From Paraburkholderia fungorum (GTDB taxonomy: Bacteria > Pseudomonadota > Gammaproteobacteria > Burkholderiales > Burkholderiaceae), in the NCBI RefSeq assembly GCF_900099835.1, contig NZ_FNKP01000004.1, forward strand, positions 1 to 64,000: 64,000 nucleotides of DNA, read 5' to 3'. The notes below the pieces were generated by a model. The model was not told the DNA's origin. It worked only from the letters and a program-made list of their open reading frames with translations, and made no database searches. Every line of letters begins with the position of its first letter. The first letter of the stretch is position 1. Shown here in pieces: positions 38,022-47,179 of the stretch. The position numbers and the translations under genes are program-made.

Positions 38022-38708
38022 ATGACCATTTTAATCGTTCTCACGTCGCACGATACGTTGGGCGACACGGGCAAAAAGACGGGCCTATGGCTTGAGGAGT
38101 TTCTAGCTCCATTTTACGAATTTACCGACGCGAACATTCCTGTGCGACTTGCCACGCCCGCGGGAGGCATCGCGCCGATTGACCCACTGTCAATTGAAAT
38201 GATCGAAAGTACGGATCTGTACCGTCGCTTCGCGAACGACGCATCTTTAGTAAAGCTGTTGCAAAACACAGAGCAGCTCGAAAAGATTGATGCACAGGAA
38301 GTTGATGGCGTGCTCTACCCGGGCGGCCATGGTCCTCTCTTTGATCTACGAACTAATCCTCACTCTATTCGCCTGATCGAAAGTTTGTTCCGTACTGGTA
38401 AGCCAGTGGCTACCATTTGTCACGCGGGTTGCGTATTGCTCGATGCAAAGGCTACGTCGGGTGCCCCTCTCGTGAACGGAAAGAATTTGACCGCGTTTAG
38501 CGACAGCGAAGAAGTTGCCGCGCAATTGGCCGAAGTCGTTCCATATCTTGTGGAAACGGAACTAAAGAAACTCGGGGCTAACTACTCGAGAGCTCCTGAT
38601 TGGAATGAGTACATCGTTCGCGATGGACAGCTATTGAGTGGGCAAAACCCTGCCTCTTCTAGAGGGGTGGCAAAAGCGCTAATCGAGGTACTTGGAATTA
38701 AGGTCTAA
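38022..38708 (+). CDS. DJ-1/PfpI superfamily protein (Hsp31/glyoxalase III-like)
   Basis: A 228-residue class I glutamine-amidotransferase-like protein. The nucleophile elbow is Cys133-His134 (ATICHAGCVLL), with a conserved Glu at 25/26 (WLEEFLAPF) and YPGGHGPLFDL at about 99-109. These match the type 1 glutamine amidotransferase-like/Hsp31 group, which detoxifies methylglyoxal or acts as a chaperone/deglycase. AAAGGA precedes the ATG by 6-7 nt. It stands alone between AT-rich promoter sequence and a hairpin, so it is probably monocistronic and stress-induced. Confidence 0.92.
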   Translation: MTILIVLTSHDTLGDTGKKTGLWLEEFLAPFYEFTDANIPVRLATPAGGIAPIDPLSIEMIESTDLYRRFANDASLVKLLQNTEQLEKIDAQEVDGVLYPGGHGPLFDLRTNPHSIRLIESLFRTGKPVATICHAGCVLLDAKATSGAPLVNGKNLTAFSDSEEVAAQLAEVVPYLVETELKKLGANYSRAPDWNEYIVRDGQLLSGQNPASSRGVAKALIEVLGIKV

Positions 38709-38731
38709 CGTAAGAAAAGCTCGCAGTTCAG

Positions 38732-38758
38732 CGCCGCCCCTGGTAGTCAGGGTCGGCG
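38732..38758 (+). terminator. Hairpin downstream of the DJ-1/PfpI gene
   Basis: CGCCG-c-CCCTG pairs with CAGGG-t-CGGCG around GTAGT: an 11-position stem with one mismatch, 23 bp after the stop. It lacks a T-run, so termination would be weak or factor-assisted. Confidence 0.4.
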
Positions 38759-38791
38759 AGAATCGCGCCCGCGAGGAATGGAGATCTAGCC

Positions 38792-39139
38792 TTGTCAAAT
38801 GTATTTGACTTGCGTCGGGAAATACGAACACCGATGTTATTCCCACCAACTTTTCTGAACCGGGATGGTAGAGGACTGGCGCAGGTTGCTAATCTCAGTT
38901 CGCACGGGGCGCTCCTTTGTGCTCGGAGCGCCTTATTTTTGCCTGGCGATACGATTGCAGGCTGGCTTCAATCGCTAGGCATCGACGGTGATGAAAAGTT
39001 TCTCGTTGTCGTACTCAACGTGCGCTGGGCGCGGTACGACCGCAAGATGGGATGGGATCGGTTAGGCTGCGCGCTACAACTGACGGATGAGCACTCCTTG
39101 CCTGCCCTCCGACATTTAATAGAAAATGCCGGCCCGTAG
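38792..39139 (+). CDS. PilZ-domain protein (putative c-di-GMP receptor)
   Basis: A 115-residue single-domain protein with both PilZ nucleotide-binding motifs: R-x3-R in LRREIRTP near residues 9-13 and N-x-S-x2-G in ANLSSHGALL. It starts at TTG 38792 with GGAG about 10 nt ahead; no better start is seen. It would bind cyclic di-GMP and act through partners in motility, biofilm or exopolysaccharide control. No such partner is near, and an IS110 remnant follows within 100 bases. Confidence 0.65.
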   Translation: MSNVFDLRREIRTPMLFPPTFLNRDGRGLAQVANLSSHGALLCARSALFLPGDTIAGWLQSLGIDGDEKFLVVVLNVRWARYDRKMGWDRLGCALQLTDEHSLPALRHLIENAGP

Positions 39140-39229
39140 CTGAGGTCGGTCGAAATCGGCGAAGGCGAACGCATTAAGCAGCAGTACGATCCAGATAGAA
39201 TCGCTGCGTAAATGCGGCACTACGTCGCC

Positions 39230-39832
39230 TGCTGGCCGAATATGGTGTGGTCACTGCGCAAACGGCATTGAAAGTACGGCAGCAACTTCCGGCGATTATT
39301 GACGATGGACGCAATGAACTGACCGCATTGAGTCGATCAATGATGCGCGATATGTATGAGCGACTCGTCCTGCTGGATAAGCAGATATCCCAGTACGATG
39401 AGTTGATCCGTCAGGTACGTAAGACATCTCCTGTCAGCCAGCGACTGGAGAAAAATTTGTGGTGTCGGACCGCTGATCGCAACCGCTGTCATCGCTGCAG
39501 CGGGAAGCGTCACAGAATTCTCCAATGGCAGACAGTTTGCGGCGTGGCTGGGCTTAACCCCACGCCAGCATTCCTCGGGCGGCAAGAATCGCCTGGTTGG
39601 TATCACGAAGCGCGGTAACGGCTATCTTCAAATTTTTCTGGTACATGGCGCGAGATCGGTGTTTCAGCAAGCGATAAAGCATACGGACACGGCCTCTCAA
39701 TGGCTACTAGAGGTTCAGGCGAGACGCGGAACAAACATCGCAGTCGTGGCACTCGCCAACAAGATCGCCAGCACAACCTGAACACTGCGCACACGAGGTT
39801 TGGAGTACGCACCACCAGCATGAGCTGGAGCA
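39230..39832 (+). pseudogene. IS110 transposase fragment, copy B, frameshifted
   Basis: The first frame reads TAQTALKVRQQLPAIIDDGR to SQRLEKNLW; a frameshift near 39455 moves the rest (VTEFSNGRQFAAWLGLTPRQ, GITKRGNGYLQIFLVHGA) to another frame, which stops at TGA near 39781, earlier than in copy A. It supplies the uninterrupted sequence across the site where IS21 entered copy A. Confidence 0.82.
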
Positions 39833-40066
39833 CTTAACCGGATGCTGGCAATCGATTTACCTCTTCATTGGTGCACAAGTGATCTAATTCAATGGCAAAA
39901 CAGGTCGGACCGTCGGCGACAAAACCTGCGCAGTCTTACGGCTCTCGAAGCCTTGGATATAAGTAGGAGTTGCCGGGCGAAATCCATTGGGGCTAGGCAC
40001 ACGCGTGCCACAGAACGGCCGAATGTATATATGCAATCTCGCACCTGCTCGCTATAGAACAGATTT
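39230..40066 (+). mobile_element. IS110-family remnant, copy B (5'-truncated, inverted relative to copy A)
   Basis: It carries the middle and 3' part of the same IS110 as copy A, on the opposite strand. It begins abruptly at 39230 within the transposase (GCCGAATATGGTGTGG) and includes the 3' non-coding tail to about 40066 that copy A shows at 15985-16280. The first part of the transposase is missing. The two copies bracket about 20 kb in inverted orientation. Confidence 0.8.
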
Positions 40067-40105
40067 TAAGCCAATCGAAGGCCAGGATAGCGACAGCGCC
40101 AAGGG

Positions 40106-41005
40106 CTAAGCCAGCAGGCTTTTCACTACGTTCACCACTTCCTCCCTGAGCCAGGCATGCGCGCGATCTCCGTTATATCGCGCGTGCCATGTACTAATCA
40201 CCGGAAGCAAAGGCACGGAAACAGGTAGTGGTACCGTGTGAAGGCGCAAGGCCTTCGCCATCTCGGCGCAGGCCCGGATTGGCACGACCACCATCAAGTC
40301 TGAGTTACTAGCCATACAAAGCCCTGCCGCCGCAGTGGGTGCCGATGCCACGACCCTGCGCTTGAGGTCCAACGCCGAGAGCGCGTCATCCACCGGGTCC
40401 CGCAACCTCCCACGCCGCGACACGGTGATGTGCTCGGCAGTTGCGTAGCGCTCCGCGTTCAGTCGTCGTCCCGCCAGCGGGTGCCGCGCGTGCATTGCGA
40501 CAGTTAATGTGTCGTGGCCCAGTACGGCGTGCATCACATCTGGCTGCGTCGGCGTTGCTGCACCGAGATGCAAGTCCACCTCATTTTGTCGTAGAGCGGG
40601 TGTCTCGTCGCCTGCTTCGGCCACCAATCGCAGTTTTGCCCCCGGTGCCGTTGTACGCAGACGGCCAAGTAGTCGTTGCCCCAACACGCACGCCAGAGCG
40701 TCGTGGCACTGCACGGTGAAAATCCTCTCGATCTGAACAGGATCGAAGCTGCGCTGTTGCGCCATTACTGCGTGCGCACGCGTCACGATCGCGTGAATTT
40801 CCTCCCGAACCGATTCGGCATAAGGAGTCGGCATCATGGTGCGGCCCGCCCGCACCATGATCGCGTCGCCTGTCATGTGCCGGATACGGTCCAGCGTGCG
40901 GCTCATCGCGGGCGAACTGACATGCATTCGATGCGCCGCACCGCCGACGCTGCCCGCTTCGAGCAGCGCATCAAACGCGACAAGTAAATTCATATCCAGT
41001 TGCAT
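40106..41005 (-). CDS. LysR-family transcriptional regulator
   Basis: A 299-residue LysR protein: N-terminal HTH (LLEAGSVGGAAHRMHVSSPA, then MSRTLDRIRHMTGDAIMVRA) and a C-terminal periplasmic-binding-like effector domain (about 90-299). It is divergent from the inositol-phosphatase-like gene at 41119 with 113 bp between, the classic LysR arrangement, and probably controls that gene and the oxidoreductase after it. Confidence 0.93.
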   Translation of the reverse strand: MQLDMNLLVAFDALLEAGSVGGAAHRMHVSSPAMSRTLDRIRHMTGDAIMVRAGRTMMPTPYAESVREEIHAIVTRAHAVMAQQRSFDPVQIERIFTVQCHDALACVLGQRLLGRLRTTAPGAKLRLVAEAGDETPALRQNEVDLHLGAATPTQPDVMHAVLGHDTLTVAMHARHPLAGRRLNAERYATAEHITVSRRGRLRDPVDDALSALDLKRRVVASAPTAAAGLCMASNSDLMVVVPIRACAEMAKALRLHTVPLPVSVPLLPVISTWHARYNGDRAHAWLREEVVNVVKSLLA

Positions 41006-41118
41006 ATAAGTTATCTAATTGTTGCCGAGAAGTAACTTGATGTTAATCCGTTCAACGTCGAAACTGAAGTCATGCCGCTCGCGATTGATACGCCGGACCA
41101 ACAACATGACGGGAACGT

Positions 41119-41979
41119 ATGGACAACATTGAGGTAACTATGTCGACTGCGGCACGGCTCGCGGACGAAGCGGCGACTGTGGGGCGTGACGACGCCCTGA
41201 TTGCCGCGACAGTGGCGGCGGTGAAATTGACTGGCTCCGAGATGCTACGCCATTTCGATACGCAGGCACGCTCGCCGACTAATCTTCCAGATCTGGTCGG
41301 CGCGATACACGCCAATGATCGACGTTCACTGGAAATCGTGCGCAGCCTGCTTGAGCGTGCGCGGCCGAAGGCTGGCTGGGTGGAGGACGAACTCGAAGGT
41401 GGGAGCCTGCCCGATAGCGAATGGTGGATTGTCGATCCCATGGAGGGCAATATCAATCACGTGCAGGGGCTCGCCCAGTGGGGCGTCAGCGCAACGCTGG
41501 TCCGCGATAACGTGCCCGTGATGACAGCTGTCTACGAGCCGGTAGCAGGACGCCTCTACACGGCGGTGCGTGGCCACGGCGCAGCTTATGCAAATGAGGT
41601 GCCGATGCGCGTGTCGGCCAAAACCTCGCTCGAAGCAGCAATCGTGACCACGGGCCAAGCGAAGCCCGGCGAGAGTGCGGAAACGTACCGGCGCATCGGC
41701 GAATCGATCACCGCGATGCTGCAGGCGGCGTTGGTCGTGCGGATGACCGTCCCAGCTACATTCGAGCTTGCGCAGGTAGCCGCCGGCAACATCGATGGAT
41801 TCTGGCAATTCAGCAACGTCCGGTCCGGACAGGTAGCCGGCGCGTTGCTCGTGTCCGAAGCGGGCGGTGTGGTCAGTGATATAGACGGTCGACCGTGGAC
41901 GCTGGCGAGCAATGACTTCCTTGCCAGCGCGCCTGGCACGCACAACGAATTCGTCGCGGCACTCAAAAACGTCGCCTGA
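41119..41979 (+). CDS. Inositol-monophosphatase-like protein with altered metal site
   Basis: A 286-residue IMPase-fold protein. The family core is clear (WWIVDPMEGNINHVQGLAQW; SGQVAGALLVSEAGG). But the catalytic D-P-x-D-G-T is DPMEGN, the second metal motif W-D-x-x-A has become SGQVA, and the first region reads DLVGAIHANDRRSLE instead of D-x-x-T-x-x-D. At least two metal-ligand aspartates are therefore missing or replaced, and phosphatase activity is doubtful. The ATG at 41119 has GGGAA ahead; an in-frame ATG at 41140 with GAGGT 5 nt upstream is an equally good start. It is followed 48 nt later by a coenzyme-F420-type oxidoreductase. Confidence 0.88.
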   Translation: MDNIEVTMSTAARLADEAATVGRDDALIAATVAAVKLTGSEMLRHFDTQARSPTNLPDLVGAIHANDRRSLEIVRSLLERARPKAGWVEDELEGGSLPDSEWWIVDPMEGNINHVQGLAQWGVSATLVRDNVPVMTAVYEPVAGRLYTAVRGHGAAYANEVPMRVSAKTSLEAAIVTTGQAKPGESAETYRRIGESITAMLQAALVVRMTVPATFELAQVAAGNIDGFWQFSNVRSGQVAGALLVSEAGGVVSDIDGRPWTLASNDFLASAPGTHNEFVAALKNVA

Positions 41980-42027
41980 TCCGGGCTTCTATCAACGCTA
42001 CAACTGGCACTATTCAAAGGACGAGTC

Positions 42028-42663
42028 ATGAAAATCAGCATTCTGGGCGCAGGACGCGTGGGCGCAACCCTGGCGGCCGCGCTGGCGGGGAAAGGCCATG
42101 ACATTACAATTGGTCATCGCGACCCGCAGACTGCCGAAGTGAAATGGCAAGGACCGCCGGTACGGCATGCATTCATCGCCAACGCCGCAGCAGCCTCGCC
42201 GCTTATCATCAATGCCACTCCGGGCGACACTGCGCTCGCTACCCTGACCACGCTGAGCAATGCGTTGACTGGAAAAATCCTCGTGGATGTCTCCAACGCG
42301 ACGACTCGCCTCCCGAACGGCATGCCCGGCGGGTTGCTTTATCCCGGAAGCAGCCTTGCTGAACAACTCCAATCGGCCTTGCCTGACACACACGTCGTAA
42401 AAGCGCTCAATACGATGATATTTAGCCTTATGGCGGCGCCGCAAAGTTTGTCAACGCCCGCCCAGGCATTTTTGAGCGGTAACAACAATGAAGCCAAGAT
42501 GCAGATGCGGCAGCTACTGTTGGACTTGGGCTGGCAAACTGACTGGATCGTCGATCTGGGTGGGATCGAATCAGCGCGAGCGACGGAGGCGCTGATCCTG
42601 ATGGTCCCGTATCTGATCAAGGCGCAGGGGTTCAAGCCATTTGCAATGTCGGTATCTTACTAA
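42028..42663 (+). CDS. NADPH/F420-type oxidoreductase (NAD(P)-binding)
   Basis: A 211-residue protein of the 'coenzyme F420-dependent NADP oxidoreductase' family. The Rossmann motif is ILGAGRVGATLA at the N-terminus, followed by IGHRDPQ (basic/His residues suited to NADPH) and INATPGDTALATL. Many members in bacteria without F420 use other partners. AAGGACG precedes the ATG. It is downstream of the IMPase-like gene, probably in the same LysR-controlled unit. Confidence 0.9.
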   Translation: MKISILGAGRVGATLAAALAGKGHDITIGHRDPQTAEVKWQGPPVRHAFIANAAAASPLIINATPGDTALATLTTLSNALTGKILVDVSNATTRLPNGMPGGLLYPGSSLAEQLQSALPDTHVVKALNTMIFSLMAAPQSLSTPAQAFLSGNNNEAKMQMRQLLLDLGWQTDWIVDLGGIESARATEALILMVPYLIKAQGFKPFAMSVSY

Positions 42664-42964
42664 TCGTGTGTGCGCCTTGGGAGTGACTGCCTATTCTGGG
42701 CGGGTAAAGCTAACGCCTGTCGATCGGCTACGCCAATACCGTCCGGTTACGAATGACTGGCGTCAGGCCAATTGTCGTCATCTTCGGTACGGTGCCTGGT
42801 GACCGCGAGGGCCGAATTCCCGTCTTGCGGTGCGACTAAACGAACGTCCGTTGTACCTTGAAGGCTGCCCCATATGTCGCGCTGGGACCACCCGCCGAAG
42901 AGGGTCCGCCCCTCGACCTTAGAGCCTGAATCGCCGACAATCCGCAGTAGGCGAATAAACTTTG
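42664..42964. other. Non-coding stretch after the oxidoreductase gene
   Basis: 300 bases with no supported gene. No hairpin or promoter could be placed with confidence. Confidence 0.45.
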
Positions 42965-43165
42965 ATGGATCGGATGGACTCTTGGCAAACTCAACTGGCT
43001 AGAAGGGTATTACTTTTGACCGTTCTCGCGGCGGTCGCACTCGCGCCAGTCATTCGATGGCGTATGAAGCTCCGGACTTTGGTGCTAGGTGTCGTAGGAG
43101 CGCTTCTGATTCTCCCCGTTCTGATATTTTTGCTCGTTGCACTCAGTCTAGGCAGCACCGTTTAA
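42965..43165 (+). CDS. Small two-helix membrane protein, unrecognised
   Basis: 66 residues from ATG 42965 with two hydrophobic stretches (VLLLTVLAAVALAPVI and LVLGVVGALLILPVLIFLLV) separated by a basic RWRMKLR turn. No clear Shine-Dalgarno. A shorter start at 43064 would leave one helix. Coding potential is plausible because both helices are well formed, but function is unknown. Confidence 0.45.
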   Translation: MDRMDSWQTQLARRVLLLTVLAAVALAPVIRWRMKLRTLVLGVVGALLILPVLIFLLVALSLGSTV

Positions 43166-43243
43166 CCCTTTCAACTCGCGCGTCGGCAGTAGCACTGCGA
43201 CTGCGGGTTTTCTATCACGACGTTTTTCAAAGAACGAGGCCGC

Positions 43244-43672
43244 ATGGAAACCGATTGGAATCTGTTACGTGAAGCAATGAAAGCCGCGATCGATAGCTGT
43301 GAGGCCTTAGAGGTCGCTGGATATGCTGAGGAGCACCGAGAACGGTCGGTCGTAATAAATGGACAACAAGTGAGCATTCAAGAGTTCTTGACCAGCGCTT
43401 GGGCACTGCCCGAGAGCGTGCGTTATGCAGTAATTCGGCAGCGACACGATGCGGGGGCTGACGCTCCGTACATTCCGGAAGCTGCAAGGATCCTTGTGGC
43501 GGTGGCCGCTGCATGCGCGGAAATTATCGGCGCAGGGAAAAATCCCCTGGGGCCGATGGATTGCGAACAATGGCCGATTGGTACCGAAATCATTTCGATC
43601 CCAACATTAGGTTGGCCATCGACGTCCAAGAGAGGTCGCCTCGCTAAAGCGATTTTTCTGCGCTGTCCATAA
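43244..43672 (+). CDS. Hypothetical 142-residue soluble protein
   Basis: GAGG lies 5 nt before the ATG. The N-terminal two thirds is predicted helical and acidic (NLLREAMKAAIDSCEALEVA; EAARILVAVAAACAEIIGAG). No known motif. It is the first of several unrecognised same-strand genes between 43.2 and 45.9 kb, a layout often seen for effector-immunity or phage-derived islets; that reading is speculative. Confidence 0.6.
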   Translation: METDWNLLREAMKAAIDSCEALEVAGYAEEHRERSVVINGQQVSIQEFLTSAWALPESVRYAVIRQRHDAGADAPYIPEAARILVAVAAACAEIIGAGKNPLGPMDCEQWPIGTEIISIPTLGWPSTSKRGRLAKAIFLRCP

Positions 43673-43713
43673 GCTGCGTAGCGCAAGAGCAAAGCATCGG
43701 ATTACAAGGATCG

Positions 43714-44295
43714 GTGAGTAAAAATAATGTGATTGACCGAACTGTTCCCGTACCGCGCTTTCTTGTCCAGTGGCGTAACACGCGACGCTCCATCCTTGCA
43801 ATTATCACTTTCGCAAGCGTATTAATCGGGCTGATACTGCCGACAGACGTACTAGATCTTGTACCCGCTCTCCGAGAGTTCTGCCATTCGATTAATCGTC
43901 TTTTCCCTGTCGTAGGAAACTATGCCGCAAGGTCTAATTTTCCACAAGTGACTGAGCTCTATTTCTCAACTCACCTTCTCCTCGGCCCACTGGCTAGCGT
44001 GTGGGCTCTCACCGCTCGTGATTTAGAAAAGGAGCGTCGCTTTCGTGAGGCCGGATTCGGGATTAGTCAAGCGCTGACGTTTCTTCTTGCTATCGCGCTC
44101 GCTATATGGGGATTACGTTTCGGCTATTTTTCAAATCCTGGCTACGACTTTAGAATAGCTCCAATTAACTCTTCGCGCGTGGCGTTGGCGTTTTTCGGCT
44201 TCTTTATCGCTGGAAGTGGTCCGTTCATGTTTGCTGCCGCCGTGTATCGAACCTTTGCAGTTCTTTTTATCAATAATTATAAGGAAAACGCATGA
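43714..44295 (+). CDS. Hypothetical multi-pass membrane protein
   Basis: A 193-residue protein from GTG 43714 (GGATCG ahead). It has about four hydrophobic helices: ILAIITFASVLIGLILP, STHLLLGPLASVWALTA, ALTFLLAIALAIWGLRF and VALAFFGFFIAGSGPFMFAA. A charged cytoplasmic loop (RDLEKERRFRE) lies between helices 2 and 3. It is unrelated to families I know. It follows the hypothetical gene at 43244 by 41 nt and may be co-transcribed with it. Confidence 0.65.
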   Translation: MSKNNVIDRTVPVPRFLVQWRNTRRSILAIITFASVLIGLILPTDVLDLVPALREFCHSINRLFPVVGNYAARSNFPQVTELYFSTHLLLGPLASVWALTARDLEKERRFREAGFGISQALTFLLAIALAIWGLRFGYFSNPGYDFRIAPINSSRVALAFFGFFIAGSGPFMFAAAVYRTFAVLFINNYKENA

Positions 44296-44838
44296 AAGTT
44301 GCCCTCGATCCGTCGCATATTTCCTTCACACTTATAGATAGATGAGGATGAGCTGTCTCGCTGAAGCAGCTTGTGCATCTCGCGTCCATAAGCGGGGGAT
44401 CGCAAGGCAGCGGAATGTCCGCTTTAGAGAGTTGAAGTAGTCTGCTGTGGGTCGACTTCGGCAAGTCGTCGTGGGACCGGGCGCGGCCAGTTTGAGACGT
44501 TCGACATCGTGGCCAAAATCGCTGACAATCGACGCCGAAAATTATCTTTTAAGTCTCGCTCCACTTCATGCGCCATTTCACCTATCTGGCATCGGGAAGC
44601 GACATGGGCCGCTGGACAAAAGTCTTATTTTGCGGGGCGATAGTCGTCTTTATCGCTTCGATTGCAATTGGCGTCGGCTTGTTCAAATGGCAGGGAGTGA
44701 GCTACGAGTTCGTGCGGGATTCCGGCCCCTCTCCCAGATTAGGACCATTGATGCACCCGTGAGAGCCAAAGTAAACTGCTGGATCACGTCCAAACCTGCT
44801 CGTTGTGCGCAATGGTCGACGAAACAATGGAGACGCAG
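44296..44838. other. Mostly non-coding stretch, one doubtful small frame
   Basis: Only a 64-codon frame (44568-44762) stands out. It has one good transmembrane helix (VLFCGAIVVFIASIAIGVGL) but no ribosome site before its ATG. It could be a small membrane protein or chance. Confidence 0.35.
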
Positions 44839-45093
44839 ATGATATTTTTTGCATGCTCGATGATAGGCGTTGGCGCATTCGAGAGTCTATGGCGCGATAA
44901 CAACGGCCATCAATTGTGGGTGGACGCAGGTGTGCTAACTGAGAAAGAAATTGCGGTGCTTCGCTCTACAGGAGCACTCGTCACGAGTTTTGCGGGCCAT
45001 GCTCGCGCGGGAGACGCCGAGGAAATGGCGTGCGCCGTTGCCGTAATTCAAGAGCACCACCCCGCCGAACCGATTTGGATCGAGGCCATGTGA
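44839..45093 (+). CDS. Hypothetical 84-residue protein
   Basis: The start at 44839 (MIFFACSMIGV) is chosen because GGAG sits 6 nt upstream; earlier TTG/ATG codons lack a site. The protein has a short compact domain (LWVDAGVLTEKEIAVLRST, AEEMACAVAVIQEHHPAEPI). No recognised family. Confidence 0.5.
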   Translation: MIFFACSMIGVGAFESLWRDNNGHQLWVDAGVLTEKEIAVLRSTGALVTSFAGHARAGDAEEMACAVAVIQEHHPAEPIWIEAM

Positions 45094-45298
45094 ATTGAAC
45101 GGTAGTTTTCTCGTTCGAGGTGTTCTGCGTTCGTTATTACTCAGCCCCGGCCGCCAGCTGCCATTCGACATAGACGTTCACATCGTCGACAATTAAACGC
45201 CGGGTTCGCACCGGCAGCGATCTCAGGCTCTCGCGCTTTCCAAAGTAGCCAGTTTAAGCACGAGCATTCATCCGCCATTCATAAAGGAAGTCAAGACG

Positions 45299-45898
45299 AT
45301 GATTGGCCTAACCAAATCGAATAATTTGTCGGCGCTGATATTTTCTTCCGCTCTGGTGGTGATGTCAGGTATTACGCTAGGCGCATCTTCCGATACGATC
45401 GACGCCGCCGTACCTAAACTGGGCGGAGGCAACATCGAATTTGCAATCCCATCCGCTTTAAGGCCAACAGTTGGCCTCGGTTTTTTCACCCTGTCGACAG
45501 ATCTCCCGGGTTTTCCTCACCCGGACTATTCCGGTACGCAGGCACGCAGTGTTTTTCTGATCGTGCGTACACGTCCACCGTACGGAACATTAGCGACAGA
45601 TATTCTCAGTGGGCGACAAGCTAACCTGAAGGAACTGCCTGAACAAGATGGCTACCGGGTGTTCATCGAACATGTTCCGGGGGCGACCGTAACAATCAGA
45701 CATTATCTTTTCTACGACGAACACCATAATCCAGTTGTCGTTAGCGATCCGGGGGAATGGAGTCGTTCCTATGGCTTGGAGCACGCCTTCGGGGAGGGGT
45801 ACGAAATAAAAGCAATTATCAACAAAGAGTACGGTGTCGATTTCAAAAAAATCGATAAAGACACAATGAATTTTTTCGCTTCGATGATCCGACGGTAA
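45299..45898 (+). CDS. Hypothetical exported protein
   Basis: A 199-residue protein with a signal-peptide-like N-terminus (LSALIFSSALVVMSGITLGA, cleavage near 29) and a mixed mature domain including TRPPYGTLATDILSGRQANL and VTIRHYLFYDEHHNPVVVSD. AAGGAAG lies 8 nt before the ATG. Probably periplasmic. I do not recognise the family; the setting among small unknown genes would suit a periplasmic immunity protein, but nothing proves it. Confidence 0.65.
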   Translation: MIGLTKSNNLSALIFSSALVVMSGITLGASSDTIDAAVPKLGGGNIEFAIPSALRPTVGLGFFTLSTDLPGFPHPDYSGTQARSVFLIVRTRPPYGTLATDILSGRQANLKELPEQDGYRVFIEHVPGATVTIRHYLFYDEHHNPVVVSDPGEWSRSYGLEHAFGEGYEIKAIINKEYGVDFKKIDKDTMNFFASMIRR

Positions 45899-46043
45899 GA
45901 AAATGGTCCGGCCGGTGTCGACTGGCTCGATACTCCGTTTCAAAATAAAAGCGTGCTCGGGCAAGGCTGGTGTTTGATGCGGCATGTTCGGATTGCCCGC
46001 GATAGCCGCAATGACAGTGGGTCGAAAGCAATTGTGTGTCCGT

Positions 46044-47179
46044 TTAGAGGAGAGGTGAAGGTCCGTTGTGGGCGGCGGATTCAACCGGTCGAGCAACGAT
46101 TTGGTTAAGTCGCTCCGCTGTAATCCCGCTATCGGGGTCGACGACCCGCTCGGGGTGCGTGACCTTGAGCCGGGATGATGGGGCGGCCTTCAGCGCTGCT
46201 CCACCCTGCCGGACGACTTGGCTAGCCGGCTTGTCGACGCGCAATCCCTTGAACGACGCCTGACGGATCAAGCCGTTTCCGGTCCACTCGGCAAATTCGA
46301 CCTCGGCAACTAGTTTGGGTATAACCCACCGCTCGCTGCCAGCGGCACGCCGCGGCCTTCGGCGTGACTTCGATTCGACAACGTCAAAGGGCACAACGTT
46401 CTCTTCGAGGGGCGCCAGACGACTCCACAAGTCACTGGCTGTTCGTGCGCCCCAGCCGGTGCCGACGCATCCGGCATCATGTAGCAGAGCGCCGTCGTAG
46501 TAGCCAAGTAGCAGACTGCCGACTTCGCCGTCCTTGCCTCCCTGTGCAGTAAAGCCACAGACAACAAACTCCTGCCGCAAGCGGCATTTCGCCTTCAACC
46601 AGCTTTGTGTCCTTCCGGACTCGTACGGCGCGTCCCGACGCTTGAGCATTAGTCCCTCGAGACCCAGCTCCGCTGCCGCCTCGAACATTTGCGCCGGCGG
46701 TGCCTCGAAGCTCTGGCTGAAACGTATCTGATCACCTTCGTTTTCGAGGAGTTGCGAGAGCAACGCGCGCCTGGTCCATAGTGGCGCCCCCTCAGGTCTT
46801 TGCCGTCAAGAAACGGCGCGTCAAATAGGAAAAATACGATGCTTTGTTTGTCAGCCCCGTCGATTGCATCCTGAAGAGCGCCGAAGTTGGGTAGCCCATT
46901 GCGCAGTACGACGATTTCGCCGTCCAGCCACGCGGTGGTGACAGGAAGCCGCTCGACTTCAGTTGCCAACCCGGTCAGCTTCTTCGTCCAGTCGTGACCG
47001 CCGCTCGTGAAGAGCCTTGCGCGGCCTTTTTCGACTCGAGCGAGCATTCGGTACCCATCAAGCTTCGCTCCAGTTATCCAGTCGCCGCCCGACGGCAGCC
47101 TAGCCGCGAGCGTAGCTTTTTGAGGTACAAGCTTGTCGGGAAGGGATGCCCTTATCGCAGCAGACAGGTCCAGCTTCAT
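46044..47179 (-). pseudogene. ligD: Truncated, frameshifted ATP-dependent DNA ligase LigD
   Basis: The ligase domain starts at 47179. It shows the AMP-lysine motif as AKLDGYRMLA, then WLDGEIVVL, and a frameshift near 46770 (after DGKDLRG). The other frame has EGLMLKRRDAPYESGRTQSW and LKAKCRLRQEFVVCGFTAQG, the OB domain, then the very start of the polymerase domain (KVTHPERVVDPDSGITAERL) where the gene ends at 46044. The N-terminal phosphoesterase and nearly all the polymerase domain are absent. No Ku gene is in the window. A bacterial non-homologous end-joining ligase is therefore defunct here. Confidence 0.85.

Noticed and set aside
44568..44762. A 64-codon frame with one good transmembrane helix
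   Set aside because: No ribosome site and isolated; noted as doubtful within the surrounding non-coding stretch and not called as a gene.
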